Part shown: positions 8,919 to 17,026 of the stretch, in pieces
Layout of the letters: every line of letters starts with the position of its first letter
Position numbering within the stretch: the first letter of the stretch is position 1
Source: Histophilus somni
GTDB taxonomy: Bacteria > Pseudomonadota > Gammaproteobacteria > Enterobacterales > Pasteurellaceae
Direction of reading: 5' to 3'
Assembly: GCF_014202395.1 (NCBI RefSeq)
Contig: NZ_JACHGQ010000014.1
Coordinates: 1 to 57,444, forward strand
DNA length: 57,444 nucleotides
Program-made: the position numbers and the translations under genes
The notes under the pieces: model-generated
What the model was told of the DNA's origin: nothing
Database searches by the model: none
Seen by the model: the letters and a program-made list of their open reading frames with translations, nothing else

Positions 8919-10181
8919 ATGGAAATTTTACAAGAATACGGAACTATACTCGTTATTATTACCGCCGTTTTCGGTTTTTTGATGGCATTTGGTGTGGGTG
9001 CTAATGATGTAGCAAATGCCATGGGGACATCAGTAGGTTCAGGTACTATTACAGCAAAACAAGCAATTTTTATTGCGATGTTTTTTGAATGTGCGGGAGC
9101 TTACCTCGCAGGAGGAGAAGTAACAGAAACGATTAAAAGCGGCGTTATAGATCCAATGCAGTTTACTGATACTCCGGAAATTTTGGTTTTCGGTATGATG
9201 GCAGCTCTTTTTTCATCGGGGATTTGGTTATTAATTGCCTCAAAAATGGGTTGGCCGGTTTCTACAACTCATGCAATTATCGGTGCAATTGTCGGTTTTG
9301 CTTGTATTACTGTCGGTGCACATGCGGTTGATTGGGGAACTGTACGCAATATTGTGGGAAGTTGGTTTATCACCCCTATTCTCGCCGGAATTATTGCTTA
9401 CGCTATTTTCTTTAGTACACAAAAGTTAATCTTTGACACGCCAAAACCTTTAGCTAATGCCCAAAAATACGGACCTTTTTATATGGGACTGACCGTTCTT
9501 ATTTTAGCTATTGTAACTATGACGAAAGGGCTAAAACATATTGGATTACATTTAACTACCATAGAAACACTGATTATATCCGGTATCATTAGTATTATTG
9601 CGGGTATTCTTGGTTCTTTTTATTTTCGTAGCCAACGTTTCATTCAAAATGTTACGAAAGGAACCTTTGGAGCAGTTGAAAAAGTATTTAGTATTTTAAT
9701 GCTATTAACTGCCTGTGCAATGGCATTTGCTCATGGTTCAAATGACGTTGCCAACGCAGTGGGTCCTTTGTCCGCCGTTGTTTCCATCATAGAACATGGT
9801 GGTGAGATTGCAGGAAAAACTACCCTGGCTTGGTGGATCCTGCCTCTTGGCTCTGTCGGCATTGGAGTAGGTTTAATTGTTATGGGTTATAAAGTAATGT
9901 CGACGATCGGGACAGGCATTACAGACCTCACGCCAAGTCGTGGTTTCGCTGCCCAATTTGCCACTGCTGTAACAGTTGTCTTAGCATCAGGAACCGGATT
10001 ACCTATATCAACGACTCAAACACTTGTTGGTGCTATTTTAGGTATTGGTTTTGCACGTGGTATTGCAGCAATTAACTTAACCGTTATTCGTAATATTGTT
10101 GCTTCTTGGATTGTTACATTACCTGCGGGTACTTTCTTTGCTATTGTGATTTATTACATTATTTATGCGATTTTTCATTAA
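8919..10181 (+). CDS. pitA: Low-affinity inorganic phosphate transporter, PiT family
   Basis: Inner-membrane phosphate permease, probably moving metal-phosphate complexes with protons. It has about ten hydrophobic segments. The PiT signature occurs in both halves as an inverted duplication: GANDVANAMG near residue 27 and GSNDVANAVG near residue 275. TTHAIIGA and TTQTLVGA repeat the second conserved motif. The length of 420 is typical. An AGGAG-type ribosome site precedes the ATG. It is downstream of the DUF47 gene and ends before an uptake-signal hairpin. Confidence 0.95.
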   Translation: MEILQEYGTILVIITAVFGFLMAFGVGANDVANAMGTSVGSGTITAKQAIFIAMFFECAGAYLAGGEVTETIKSGVIDPMQFTDTPEILVFGMMAALFSSGIWLLIASKMGWPVSTTHAIIGAIVGFACITVGAHAVDWGTVRNIVGSWFITPILAGIIAYAIFFSTQKLIFDTPKPLANAQKYGPFYMGLTVLILAIVTMTKGLKHIGLHLTTIETLIISGIISIIAGILGSFYFRSQRFIQNVTKGTFGAVEKVFSILMLLTACAMAFAHGSNDVANAVGPLSAVVSIIEHGGEIAGKTTLAWWILPLGSVGIGVGLIVMGYKVMSTIGTGITDLTPSRGFAAQFATAVTVVLASGTGLPISTTQTLVGAILGIGFARGIAAINLTVIRNIVASWIVTLPAGTFFAIVIYYIIYAIFH

Positions 10182-10215
10182 CGCTCAAAGATAAAATAAA
10201 TCATTACTTGTCAGC

Positions 10216-10252
10216 AAAAAAAAGTGCGGTAAAATCTACCGCACTTTTTATT
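10216..10252. terminator. Uptake-signal hairpin terminator after pitA
   Basis: AAAAAGTGCGGTA pairs with TACCGCACTTTTT around a short loop and is followed by T-rich sequence. The two arms are inverted uptake signals. It separates pitA from the SH3-domain gene, which then needs its own promoter or read-through. Confidence 0.8.
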
Positions 10253-10285
10253 ACTTTTTTGTTGACCTTATTTTCTGGATTTATT

Positions 10286-10897
10286 ATGAAAAAAATTACC
10301 TCTCTTTTAGTATCCGCTCTTCTATTAGGATTTTCCTTATCCAACGCTTATGCCGAAACAAAATACGTGAAAGAAAATCTCACAACGTTTATGCGACGAG
10401 GTGCAGGAGATCAATTTAAAATTTCGGGAACTATTCAAGCAGGCGAGTCGGTTACCGTACTGGATAAAAAAGATAAATATTCCTTAATTCGTGACAAACG
10501 TAATCGTGAAGCATGGATTTTAACAAGTGAATTAACCAGTACTCCAAGTAGTAGGGAAGAAAATCCAAAATTAAAAGCTCAAATCCAAGAGTTAACTCTA
10601 AAGCTCAATAATATTGACAATGACTGGAAACAACGAACAAGCGAGATGCAACGCCGTACCAAACAAGCAGAAGAACAAAGTAGCAAATTACTGGAACAAA
10701 ACTCACTCCTTAATAGGGAATTGGAAATTACAAAAAATAAAAATCGTGATTTAGAAGCGATGTTAGATGTGGGTAAACGAGAAATCGCTATTCAGTGGTT
10801 TATCTACGGTGGCTCTGTTTTAGGTGCAGGATTATTGCTTGGTCTTATTTTACCTCTACTAATTCCGAAACGCCGTCGCCAAAATCGTTGGTCTTAA
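10286..10897 (+). CDS. SH3-domain protein, TIGR04211 family
   Basis: The start is the ATG at 10286 ([15 protein letters not shown]), which begins a clear signal peptide ending near SNAYA. The longer open frame upstream runs through the terminator hairpin and is rejected. After the signal comes a bacterial SH3 domain (~25-95), then a Gln/Glu/Lys coiled coil (~100-170), then one C-terminal membrane helix with a basic tail ([10 protein letters not shown]). At 203 residues it matches E. coli YgiM in design. In E. coli the gene also precedes cca, as here. The function is not established; an envelope role is inferred. Confidence 0.88.
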   Translation: MKKITSLLVSALLLGFSLSNAYAETKYVKENLTTFMRRGAGDQFKISGTIQAGESVTVLDKKDKYSLIRDKRNREAWILTSELTSTPSSREENPKLKAQIQELTLKLNNIDNDWKQRTSEMQRRTKQAEEQSSKLLEQNSLLNRELEITKNKNRDLEAMLDVGKREIAIQWFIYGGSVLGAGLLLGLILPLLIPKRRRQNRWS

Positions 10898-10901
10898 CGA
10901 T

Positions 10902-12155
10902 ATGATGCAAATTTATCTTGTTGGCGGTGCTGTTCGAGATCAATTACTTGGCTTACCCATTAAAGATCGTGATTGGCTTGTGGTTGGGTCAACAGCTGAA
11001 GAATTACTCTCTCAGGGTTATCAACAAGTTGGTAAAGACTTTCCTGTTTTCTTAAATCCTAAAACAAGAGAAGAATATGCACTTGCACGAACAGAACGGA
11101 AATCAGGTACCGGCTATACCGGTTTTATTTGTGATTTCAACCCTAATATTACATTAGAACAAGATCTGATGCGCCGTGATTTAACCATTAATGCCATTGC
11201 TCAGGATATGGCGGGGCAATATCATGATCCATACAATGGTATTGCCGATTTGAAAAAAGGTATTTTACGTCATATTTCGCCGGCTTTTGCAGAAGATCCC
11301 TTACGAGTTCTCAGAGTAGCTCGCTTTGCCGCCCGTTATCATCAATTAGGCTTTAAAATTGCACCAGATACGCTAGCCTTAATGAAAAAAATAGCCAATA
11401 ATGGAGAGTTGAGACAACTTTCTCCGGAAAGAGTATGGCAAGAAACAGAAAAAGCACTACATGAACAGGATCCACAAGTTTATTTTGCTATCTTACAAAA
11501 AATAGATGCCCTAAAAGTTTTATGTCCGGAAATTAGTGTGTTTGATTCCGACTCTATACAATATCGCTCCGACATGACTGATTTTGTGCATGCTATGCCC
11601 ATTCTTAAGCAAACAACATTGTTAACCGAAAAAACGGATTATCACAAAAGTGCGGTACGTTTTGCTGCACTTTGTCATGATGTGGGAAAAGCTCTCTCAA
11701 CCGCCAATATTCCCCCCTATTCTCATGATAATAAAATAACAAGTATTGCTTATCTCAGAAATGTCTGCCAGCGTTTTAAAGTCCCTAACTATGTTCAAGA
11801 ACTGGCAGAATTAACTTGCCAATATCATTCTCATATTCATCATGCTTTGGCATTGCACACCAAAACAATCTTAACGTTATTTAATAAGTTAGATGTCTGG
11901 CGTAAACAAAAACGCTTCGAAGAATTAATGTTAGTTTGCCTTGCTGATAGTCTGACTCAAACCGAAATGAGCTATACCGATTGCCCACAATACAAATTTT
12001 TGTTGTGCCTCTACCAAGCAGCTTTAGCTGTTGATGTGCAACAGATTATTTCAGAAGGCTTTCAACATAAAGCAATTCGAGTAGAACTGGATCGTCGGAG
12101 AGAAATTGCGATTCAAATAAAAAAACAGCAATTTATTGAACAAAATTTAACTTAA
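10902..12155 (+). CDS. cca: Multifunctional CCA tRNA nucleotidyltransferase
   Basis: Adds or repairs the 3' CCA of tRNAs. The class II polymerase beta nucleotidyltransferase head holds [10 protein letters not shown] and DRDW, then the [10 protein letters not shown] motif. A C-terminal HD phosphohydrolase domain (CHDVGKA near residue 256) gives the phosphatase/cyclic phosphodiesterase activities typical of the gamma-proteobacterial enzyme. There are two adjacent ATGs (10902 and 10905); neither has a convincing Shine-Dalgarno, and the second would align better with the usual [12 protein letters not shown] start. It starts 4 bp after the SH3 gene. Confidence 0.95.
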   Translation: MMQIYLVGGAVRDQLLGLPIKDRDWLVVGSTAEELLSQGYQQVGKDFPVFLNPKTREEYALARTERKSGTGYTGFICDFNPNITLEQDLMRRDLTINAIAQDMAGQYHDPYNGIADLKKGILRHISPAFAEDPLRVLRVARFAARYHQLGFKIAPDTLALMKKIANNGELRQLSPERVWQETEKALHEQDPQVYFAILQKIDALKVLCPEISVFDSDSIQYRSDMTDFVHAMPILKQTTLLTEKTDYHKSAVRFAALCHDVGKALSTANIPPYSHDNKITSIAYLRNVCQRFKVPNYVQELAELTCQYHSHIHHALALHTKTILTLFNKLDVWRKQKRFEELMLVCLADSLTQTEMSYTDCPQYKFLLCLYQAALAVDVQQIISEGFQHKAIRVELDRRREIAIQIKKQQFIEQNLT

Positions 12156-12259
12156 TTTACATAAAATTTCATTTTTCCTCTTGAATTTTTTATTTCCAAT
12201 CACATTTTACGGAACAAGGCAAAAAATGACCGCACTTTCAAAATTTTGCATTCCATGCA

Positions 12260-12287
12260 CTTGAAATTGCAATCATTATCCCAATCT
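12260..12287 (+). promoter_or_regulatory. Sigma-32 (heat-shock) type promoter for dnaK
   Basis: CTTGAAA at 12260-12266, a 13-bp spacer, then CCCAATCT at 12280-12287. This is close to the RpoH consensus CTTGAAA-N13-15-CCCCATNT and lies about 45 bp upstream of the dnaK ATG. Confidence 0.75.
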
Positions 12288-12333
12288 TGAAACTGTCAAC
12301 GAATTTATACTAGATACTAGGAGAAAACATATT

Positions 12334-14241
12334 ATGGGAAAAATTATCGGTATTGACTTAGGAACAACGAACTCTTGTGTGGCTGTAATGGACGGCGACA
12401 AACCACGTGTCATTGAAAACGCTGAAGGCGAACGCACAACCCCATCCATTATTGCTTATACAAATGATAATGAAACCTTAGTAGGACAACCAGCGAAACG
12501 TCAGGCTGTGACGAACCCGAAAAATACATTATTTGCGATCAAACGTTTAATTGGCCGTCGCTTTGAAGATCAAGAAGTACAACGTGACGTTGCTATTATG
12601 CCTTTTGAAATCACTAAAGCCGATAACGGCGACGCTTGGGTATCGGTAAAAGGTGAAAAAATGGCACCTCCGCAAATTTCAGCTGAAGTGTTGAAAAAAA
12701 TGAAAAAAACTGCGGAAGATTTTTTAGGTGAAACAGTAACAGAAGCTGTAATCACAGTGCCGGCTTATTTTAATGACGCACAACGCCAAGCAACAAAAGA
12801 TGCCGGACGTATTGCCGGTCTTGAAGTCAAACGTATTATTAACGAACCGACAGCGGCGGCTCTTGCTTATGGTTTAGATAAAGGTAAAGGCAACCAAATA
12901 ATTGCCGTTTATGACTTGGGTGGTGGTACATTTGACTTATCTATTATCGAAATCGATGAAGTCGGTGGCGAAAAAACGTTTGAAGTTTTAGCAACAAACG
13001 GAGATACTCACCTAGGGGGGGAAGACTTTGACAACCGTGTAATTAACTACCTAGTTGATGAGTTCAAAAAAGAACAGGGCGTAGATTTACGCAACGATCC
13101 GCTCGCAATGCAACGTTTAAAAGAAGCCGGTGAAAAAGCAAAAATTGAGCTTTCTTCCGCTCAACAAACTGATGTCAATTTACCTTATATCACTGCTGAT
13201 GCTACTGGACCTAAACATTTAAACATTAAATTGACTCGTGCGAAATTAGAAGCGTTAGTGGAAGATTTAGTTGCACGTTCAATGGAGCCTGTGAAAGTTG
13301 CACTTTCCGATGCAGGTCTAAGCGTTTCCGAAATCAATGATGTTATTTTAGTGGGCGGACAAACCCGTATGCCGTTAGTACAACAGAAAGTAGCTGAATT
13401 CTTTGGTAAAGAGCCTCGCAGAGACGTTAACCCAGATGAAGCGGTTGCTATTGGTGCAGCTGTACAAGGCGGTGTTTTGGCCGGTGATGTTAAAGATGTT
13501 TTATTGTTAGACGTAACACCATTATCACTCGGTATTGAAACAATGGGCGGCGTGATGACAACTTTGATTGAGAAAAATACAACAATTCCGACGAAAAAAT
13601 CGCAAGTATTTTCAACCGCTGAAGATAATCAAAGTGCGGTGACTATTCACGTACTTCAAGGGGAACGTAAACAAGCCTCTGCCAATAAGTCTTTAGGTCA
13701 ATTTAATCTTGAAGGTATTAACCCTGCACCACGTGGTATGCCTCAAATTGAAGTAACCTTTGATATTGATGCAGATGGTATTATCCATGTTTCAGCAAAA
13801 GATAAAGGTACTGGTAAAGAACAAAAAATTACGATTAAAGCATCTTCAGGTTTAAGTGATGAAGAAATTCAACAAATGGTTCGTGATGCGGAAGCTAATG
13901 CGGAAGCGGATCGTAAATTTGAAGAGTTAGTTCAAGCTCGTAACCAAGCGGATCACTTAGTACATAGTACCCGCAAACAATTAGCAGAAGTTGGAGAGAA
14001 ATTATCAGCTGAAGACAAAGCACCAATTGAAAGTGCGGTCAATGAACTTGAAACTGCGGCAAAAGGTGAAGATAAAACTGAAATTGATGCCAAAGTACAA
14101 GCATTAATTCAAGTTTCCGAAAAACTACTTCAAGCAAGTCAACAACAAGCACAAGCTGATGCTGGTGCACAACAATCTCAAAGTACGAAAGGTGGAGAGG
14201 ATGTTGTTGATGCTGAATTTGAAGAAGTAAAAGATAAATAA
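12334..14241 (+). CDS. dnaK: Molecular chaperone DnaK (Hsp70)
   Basis: ATP-driven chaperone of the DnaK-DnaJ-GrpE system. N-terminal actin-like ATPase: [26 protein letters not shown], the linker [16 protein letters not shown]. The substrate-binding domain follows and the tail ends EEVKDK, like the E. coli EEVKDKK end. 635 residues is typical. AGGAG precedes the ATG and a heat-shock promoter lies upstream. dnaJ follows after 97 bp containing a hairpin that may lower expression of the second gene. Confidence 0.99.
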   Translation: MGKIIGIDLGTTNSCVAVMDGDKPRVIENAEGERTTPSIIAYTNDNETLVGQPAKRQAVTNPKNTLFAIKRLIGRRFEDQEVQRDVAIMPFEITKADNGDAWVSVKGEKMAPPQISAEVLKKMKKTAEDFLGETVTEAVITVPAYFNDAQRQATKDAGRIAGLEVKRIINEPTAAALAYGLDKGKGNQIIAVYDLGGGTFDLSIIEIDEVGGEKTFEVLATNGDTHLGGEDFDNRVINYLVDEFKKEQGVDLRNDPLAMQRLKEAGEKAKIELSSAQQTDVNLPYITADATGPKHLNIKLTRAKLEALVEDLVARSMEPVKVALSDAGLSVSEINDVILVGGQTRMPLVQQKVAEFFGKEPRRDVNPDEAVAIGAAVQGGVLAGDVKDVLLLDVTPLSLGIETMGGVMTTLIEKNTTIPTKKSQVFSTAEDNQSAVTIHVLQGERKQASANKSLGQFNLEGINPAPRGMPQIEVTFDIDADGIIHVSAKDKGTGKEQKITIKASSGLSDEEIQQMVRDAEANAEADRKFEELVQARNQADHLVHSTRKQLAEVGEKLSAEDKAPIESAVNELETAAKGEDKTEIDAKVQALIQVSEKLLQASQQQAQADAGAQQSQSTKGGEDVVDAEFEEVKDK

Positions 14242-14266
14242 TCTGTATATCTCACTAATCAGAATC

Positions 14267-14288
14267 AAGGGCGTAGTAATACGCCCTT
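14267..14288 (+). terminator. Hairpin between dnaK and dnaJ
   Basis: AAGGGCGT pairs with ACGCCCTT around AGTAAT. Only a short T-stretch follows, so it may act as a partial terminator or mRNA stabiliser that makes DnaK more abundant than DnaJ (inference). Confidence 0.55.
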
Positions 14289-14338
14289 TCAACGTATGAC
14301 TATCAGCGTTTATAACGCAACAACTAACCGGATTACAC

Positions 14339-15460
14339 ATGGCAAAACGAGATTATTATGAAATATTAGGTGTTCAAAAAGGAGCGGATGATAAAGAAAT
14401 CAAACGTGCTTACAAACGCCTTGCGATGAAATATCACCCGGATCGAACTAAAGGTGATAAAGAAAGCGAAGAAAAATTCAAAGAAATTAATGAAGCATAC
14501 GAAGTTTTGGCTGATAAAGAGAAAAGGGCAATGTATGACCAATATGGTCATGCCGCTTTTGAACAAAGTGGTGGTGCCGGCGGTTTCGGCGGCTTTAGCG
14601 GAGCTGACTTTGGTGATATTTTCGGCGATATGTTCGGCGATATTTTTGGTGGCGGACGTTCTCGTCAACGTGTTGTTCGTGGTGAGGATTTACGCTACGA
14701 TATTGAAATAAGTTTGGAAGAAGCGGTAAAAGGCTGTAAAAAAGATATTCAAATTAACACTCTTGTTCACTGTGGAACTTGTCATGGCTCAGGTGCGGAA
14801 GCGGGTTCAAAAATTGAATCTTGTCCAACCTGTCATGGTGCAGGTCGTGTTCGTCGCCAACAAAGTTTCTTTGTTACAGAACAAACTTGTCCACACTGTC
14901 ACGGTACTGGCAAAAAAATAGAGAAACCTTGTCATACCTGTCACGGTGAAGGTAGAGTTCATAAAACCCAAAATCTTACCGTTACCATTCCAATGGGCGT
15001 AGATACAGGTAATCAATTACGTTTAGCAGGTAAAGGTGCAGCGGGTGAAAATGGTGCACCTGCCGGTGATTTATATGTGGTTATCCATGTAAAAAAACAC
15101 CATATTTTTGAACGTGATGGTAACAATCTTTATTGTGAAGTCCCTATCAGCTTTACTATGGCTGCATTAGGTGGCGAAATAGAAATTCCAACTTTAGACG
15201 GTCGTCTTAAAGTTAAAATTCCTGCTGAAACACAAACCGGTAAACTGCTTCGTCTAAGAGGAAAAGGCATTACCTCTCGCGGCTATGCTGGCGATTTAAT
15301 CTGCGAGATCGTTATTGAAACACCAATTAAACTAAACGAAGAACAAAAAGAGTTACTAAGAAAATTGGAAGAAAGTTTAGAAGGTAAAACGCTCCAACGC
15401 CCTAAATCCTCAGGTTTTTTAGATGGAGTAAAAAAATTCTTTGATAATTTAGGAAAATAA
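14339..15460 (+). CDS. dnaJ: Co-chaperone DnaJ (Hsp40)
   Basis: Stimulates DnaK ATPase and delivers substrates. The J domain (1-70) holds the HPD motif in YHPDRTKG. A Gly/Phe-rich linker follows (~75-105). The zinc-binding region has four CxxCxGxG repeats ([32 protein letters not shown]). The C-terminal substrate domain completes a 373-residue protein. It is downstream of dnaK in the usual order and is followed by a strong hairpin. Confidence 0.98.
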   Translation: MAKRDYYEILGVQKGADDKEIKRAYKRLAMKYHPDRTKGDKESEEKFKEINEAYEVLADKEKRAMYDQYGHAAFEQSGGAGGFGGFSGADFGDIFGDMFGDIFGGGRSRQRVVRGEDLRYDIEISLEEAVKGCKKDIQINTLVHCGTCHGSGAEAGSKIESCPTCHGAGRVRRQQSFFVTEQTCPHCHGTGKKIEKPCHTCHGEGRVHKTQNLTVTIPMGVDTGNQLRLAGKGAAGENGAPAGDLYVVIHVKKHHIFERDGNNLYCEVPISFTMAALGGEIEIPTLDGRLKVKIPAETQTGKLLRLRGKGITSRGYAGDLICEIVIETPIKLNEEQKELLRKLEESLEGKTLQRPKSSGFLDGVKKFFDNLGK

Positions 15461-15464
15461 CCCT

Positions 15465-15491
15465 TGAAAGCTGTTCGTTGAACAGCTTTCA
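15465..15491 (+). terminator. Hairpin after dnaJ
   Basis: Perfect 11-bp stem TGAAAGCTGTT / AACAGCTTTCA with a 5-base loop, 4 bases after the dnaJ stop. No T-run follows, so it is a weak intrinsic terminator or a 3'-end protecting hairpin. Confidence 0.55.
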
Positions 15492-15724
15492 GTCCACTGA
15501 TAAGTATCCATATACCAACTAGATGTTTGATAGGCATGTCAAAAAAGGAAAATTATAGTCTACAACTTTGCCGATCCCAAAGAACACCCAAAATCACTAT
15601 AGCCATTACAGAGAATTCTTTAAAAATCCAAGTTTTTGTGTGCAAAATATCGAAAATATGGCTCTTATACTTTGTGTTTCTAACAACCGTTTTATCCATT
15701 ACATTAAAAGAAAGGGATAAGGCA

Positions 15725-15754
15725 CAAAAACTCCACTTTATACAAAGGTGGAGT
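15725..15754 (-). terminator. Terminator of the small accessory operon
   Basis: Read on the minus strand: ACTCCAC-CTTT, loop GTAT, AAAGTGGAGT, then a T5 run. One bulged base. It lies 57 bp past the stop of the zinc-ribbon gene, so that transcript probably ends here. The ~230 bp between this hairpin and the dnaJ hairpin hold no gene that I can support. Confidence 0.65.
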
Positions 15755-15810
15755 ATCGTCAATCCAAAAAACTAAATAATTCAATAGCTTTTATTTTTAT
15801 AAAGAGTACA

Positions 15811-15957
15811 TCAACGACATTTCTTACAGTAACTTTGATTAGTAACCTTATTGGAAGGTATCGTACGATACCCAAATTTTTCTTGCAATTCTAGTGCCGT
15901 TTTTGCTTTTTCTCCACATTTAGGACAAACATGTGGCAATTTAATAGAACCAGACAT
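15811..15957 (-). CDS. 48-residue zinc-ribbon-like protein, function unknown
   Basis: A small gene. It starts MSGSIKLPHVCPKCGEK and ends NQSYCKKCR. Two CxxC knuckles at residues ~11-14 and ~44-47 form a probable C4 zinc ribbon. Its ATG overlaps the stop of the upstream 71-residue gene by one base (TAATG), which implies translational coupling. No family is recognised. The basic, all-small architecture suggests a nucleic-acid or protein adaptor. It belongs to the accessory islet controlled by the divergent XRE gene. Confidence 0.72.
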   Translation of the reverse strand: MSGSIKLPHVCPKCGEKAKTALELQEKFGYRTIPSNKVTNQSYCKKCR

Positions 15958-16172
15958 TAAACCTCACCTCTTTGTTTCAATACATAATAAGCCATTTTCC
16001 TATCATCTTGAGATGTTCCAAAAAAACCACCATCACTTTTCACAATTCTCCATAATTCATCACTAGATTTTGCTTCCATTCTCTTTTTGCGAGCTTCAAA
16101 TTCAGCATTGTATTCATTCATGCTATTCACAGCACCTTTTGCTAAGGTACCAACAGTATCCCAAAATCCCAT
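15957..16172 (-). CDS. 71-residue hypothetical protein of the accessory islet
   Basis: The start is set at 16172 (MGFWDTVGTLAKGAVNSMN) because AAGGAG sits 8-9 bp upstream; the longer frame to 16202 lacks one. The N-terminal ~20 residues are amphipathic and Gly/Ala-bearing. The middle is charged (EFEARKKRMEAKSSDELWRIV), and the end resembles short helical repeats (MAYYVLKQRGEV). There is no signal peptide and no recognised family. It is first in a two-gene operon with the zinc-ribbon gene, behind a near-consensus promoter overlapped by repeated AGGTT boxes. Confidence 0.75.
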   Translation of the reverse strand: MGFWDTVGTLAKGAVNSMNEYNAEFEARKKRMEAKSSDELWRIVKSDGGFFGTSQDDRKMAYYVLKQRGEV

Positions 16173-16210
16173 AATTAACTCCTTCAAAAAATAACCAAAC
16201 AAAAACCCAA

Positions 16211-16254
16211 TTTAGGTTCAGAACAATTATACACCAAACCTAAAACAGGTTCAA
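16211..16254. promoter_or_regulatory. Sigma-70 promoter with repeated operator boxes, XRE/71-aa intergenic region
   Basis: On the minus strand TTGAAC (16249-16254), a 17-bp spacer and TATAAT (16226-16231) form a near-consensus promoter for the two small genes. Three copies of an AGGTT-type box overlap it: TTTAGGTTCA at 16211-16220, the inverted TTTAGGTTTG at 16235-16244, and ACAGGTTCA at 16245-16253. Such repeats are expected of the divergent XRE repressor's operator (inference). Confidence 0.7.
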
Positions 16255-16271
16255 TAAATTTTAAGCATAGA

Positions 16272-16538
16272 ATGAATGCAATGGGAAGTTTAAGATTATC
16301 AATACATTCGCTCGAATATACTTGGTTAAGGGAATGTTTAATTCAACGCCGTCAAGAGCTGAATCTATCTCAACGAGCATTATGTGAAAAAATGGGCGTG
16401 GTTTCTTCATTTGTAGGAAAAGTAGAAACAGGTGATCGTCGTTTAGATATTTTTGAATTTATATCTTATTGTCTAGAACTGGATCTAGATCCTAAAGAAA
16501 TTGTTCAGGAAATTGAGAATCAGCTTAGAAAAAAATAG
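16272..16538 (+). CDS. XRE-family helix-turn-helix regulator
   Basis: Small DNA-binding protein of 88 residues (85 if the ATG at 16281 is used). The HTH lies at residues ~18-70: LRECLIQRRQELNLSQRALC, then KMGVVSSFVGKVETGDRRLD. It is nearly all HTH domain, like stand-alone cro/C.protein-type repressors. It is divergent from the two small genes and shares with them a 99-bp control region carrying three AGGTT boxes, so autoregulation and repression of its neighbours is the simplest model. A solitary restriction-modification C protein is another possibility, but no R-M gene is present. Confidence 0.85.
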   Translation: MNAMGSLRLSIHSLEYTWLRECLIQRRQELNLSQRALCEKMGVVSSFVGKVETGDRRLDIFEFISYCLELDLDPKEIVQEIENQLRKK

Positions 16539-16949
16539 GTATTTCTTAACGTGTTTCATTTATTAAGCCATGACTACACTAGCGTAGTTCATAAAAGTTA
16601 AATACATATTTCACGGATTTGTCAATACAATATAACCACAATAAGGTTATCCAAACTCATGCTCAATCGGTTATGTAAAATGAAGAGATAAACCACAAAT
16701 GAATCCACTTCTATCAAATATCTTTTAAAGATGGGTTTGTCATTATCCTTATGATATTCTTTGAGCAACTTTTTTATTATCTCTAAGAATAAAGATCATT
16801 TTATTCATATCAAAAAATATAAATTTTGATCTACAGCACAATTTTTGATAATAGTTTTTATTACTTTTTCATTTTTTACTTATTTATAAGTAAGTTATTT
16901 TCTGTCAAGAATCATAGATGAAATTTATTACTTGAATTTTTCCATCCAA
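16539..16949. other. Non-coding stretch between the XRE gene and the nrdA promoter
   Basis: About 400 bp of AT-rich DNA with stops in all frames. I see a small hairpin at ~16876-16893 (TTACTTA/TAAGTAA) and no convincing gene, RNA or FNR site. It lies at the join between the accessory islet and the nrdA control region. Confidence 0.5.
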
Positions 16950-16996
16950 CCCATTATCTTGTAGTCCATTTTTGATTTATAACTATATCTTGTGTT
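16932..16996 (+). promoter_or_regulatory. nrdA promoter with two NrdR boxes
   Basis: -35 TTGAAT (16932-16937), 17-bp spacer, -10 TATCTT (16955-16960). Box 1 is 16950-16965 (CCCATTATCTTGTAGT) and covers the -10. Box 2 is 16981-16996 (AACTATATCTTGTGTT). Box 2 is close to the NrdR consensus wCACTATATmTTGTGw; box 1 is weaker. They are 31 bp apart, three helical turns, the arrangement NrdR needs to repress reductase genes when dATP is high. Confidence 0.75.
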
Positions 16997-17026
16997 TTAA
17001 CCATATCAGAACCTCTCGGAAATCCT

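Noticed and set aside
10106-10285. N-terminal extension of the SH3-domain protein
   Set aside because: It would translate through the end of pitA and the terminator; the ATG at 10286 starts a clear signal peptide.
15527-15775. 82-residue plus-strand and 69-residue minus-strand open frames after dnaJ
   Set aside because: Composition is not protein-like, no ribosome-binding site is seen, and both run across the terminator hairpin of the small operon.
16800-16860. FNR box upstream of nrdA
   Set aside because: Isolated TTTTGAT half-sites occur, but none has the paired ATCAA at the required spacing.
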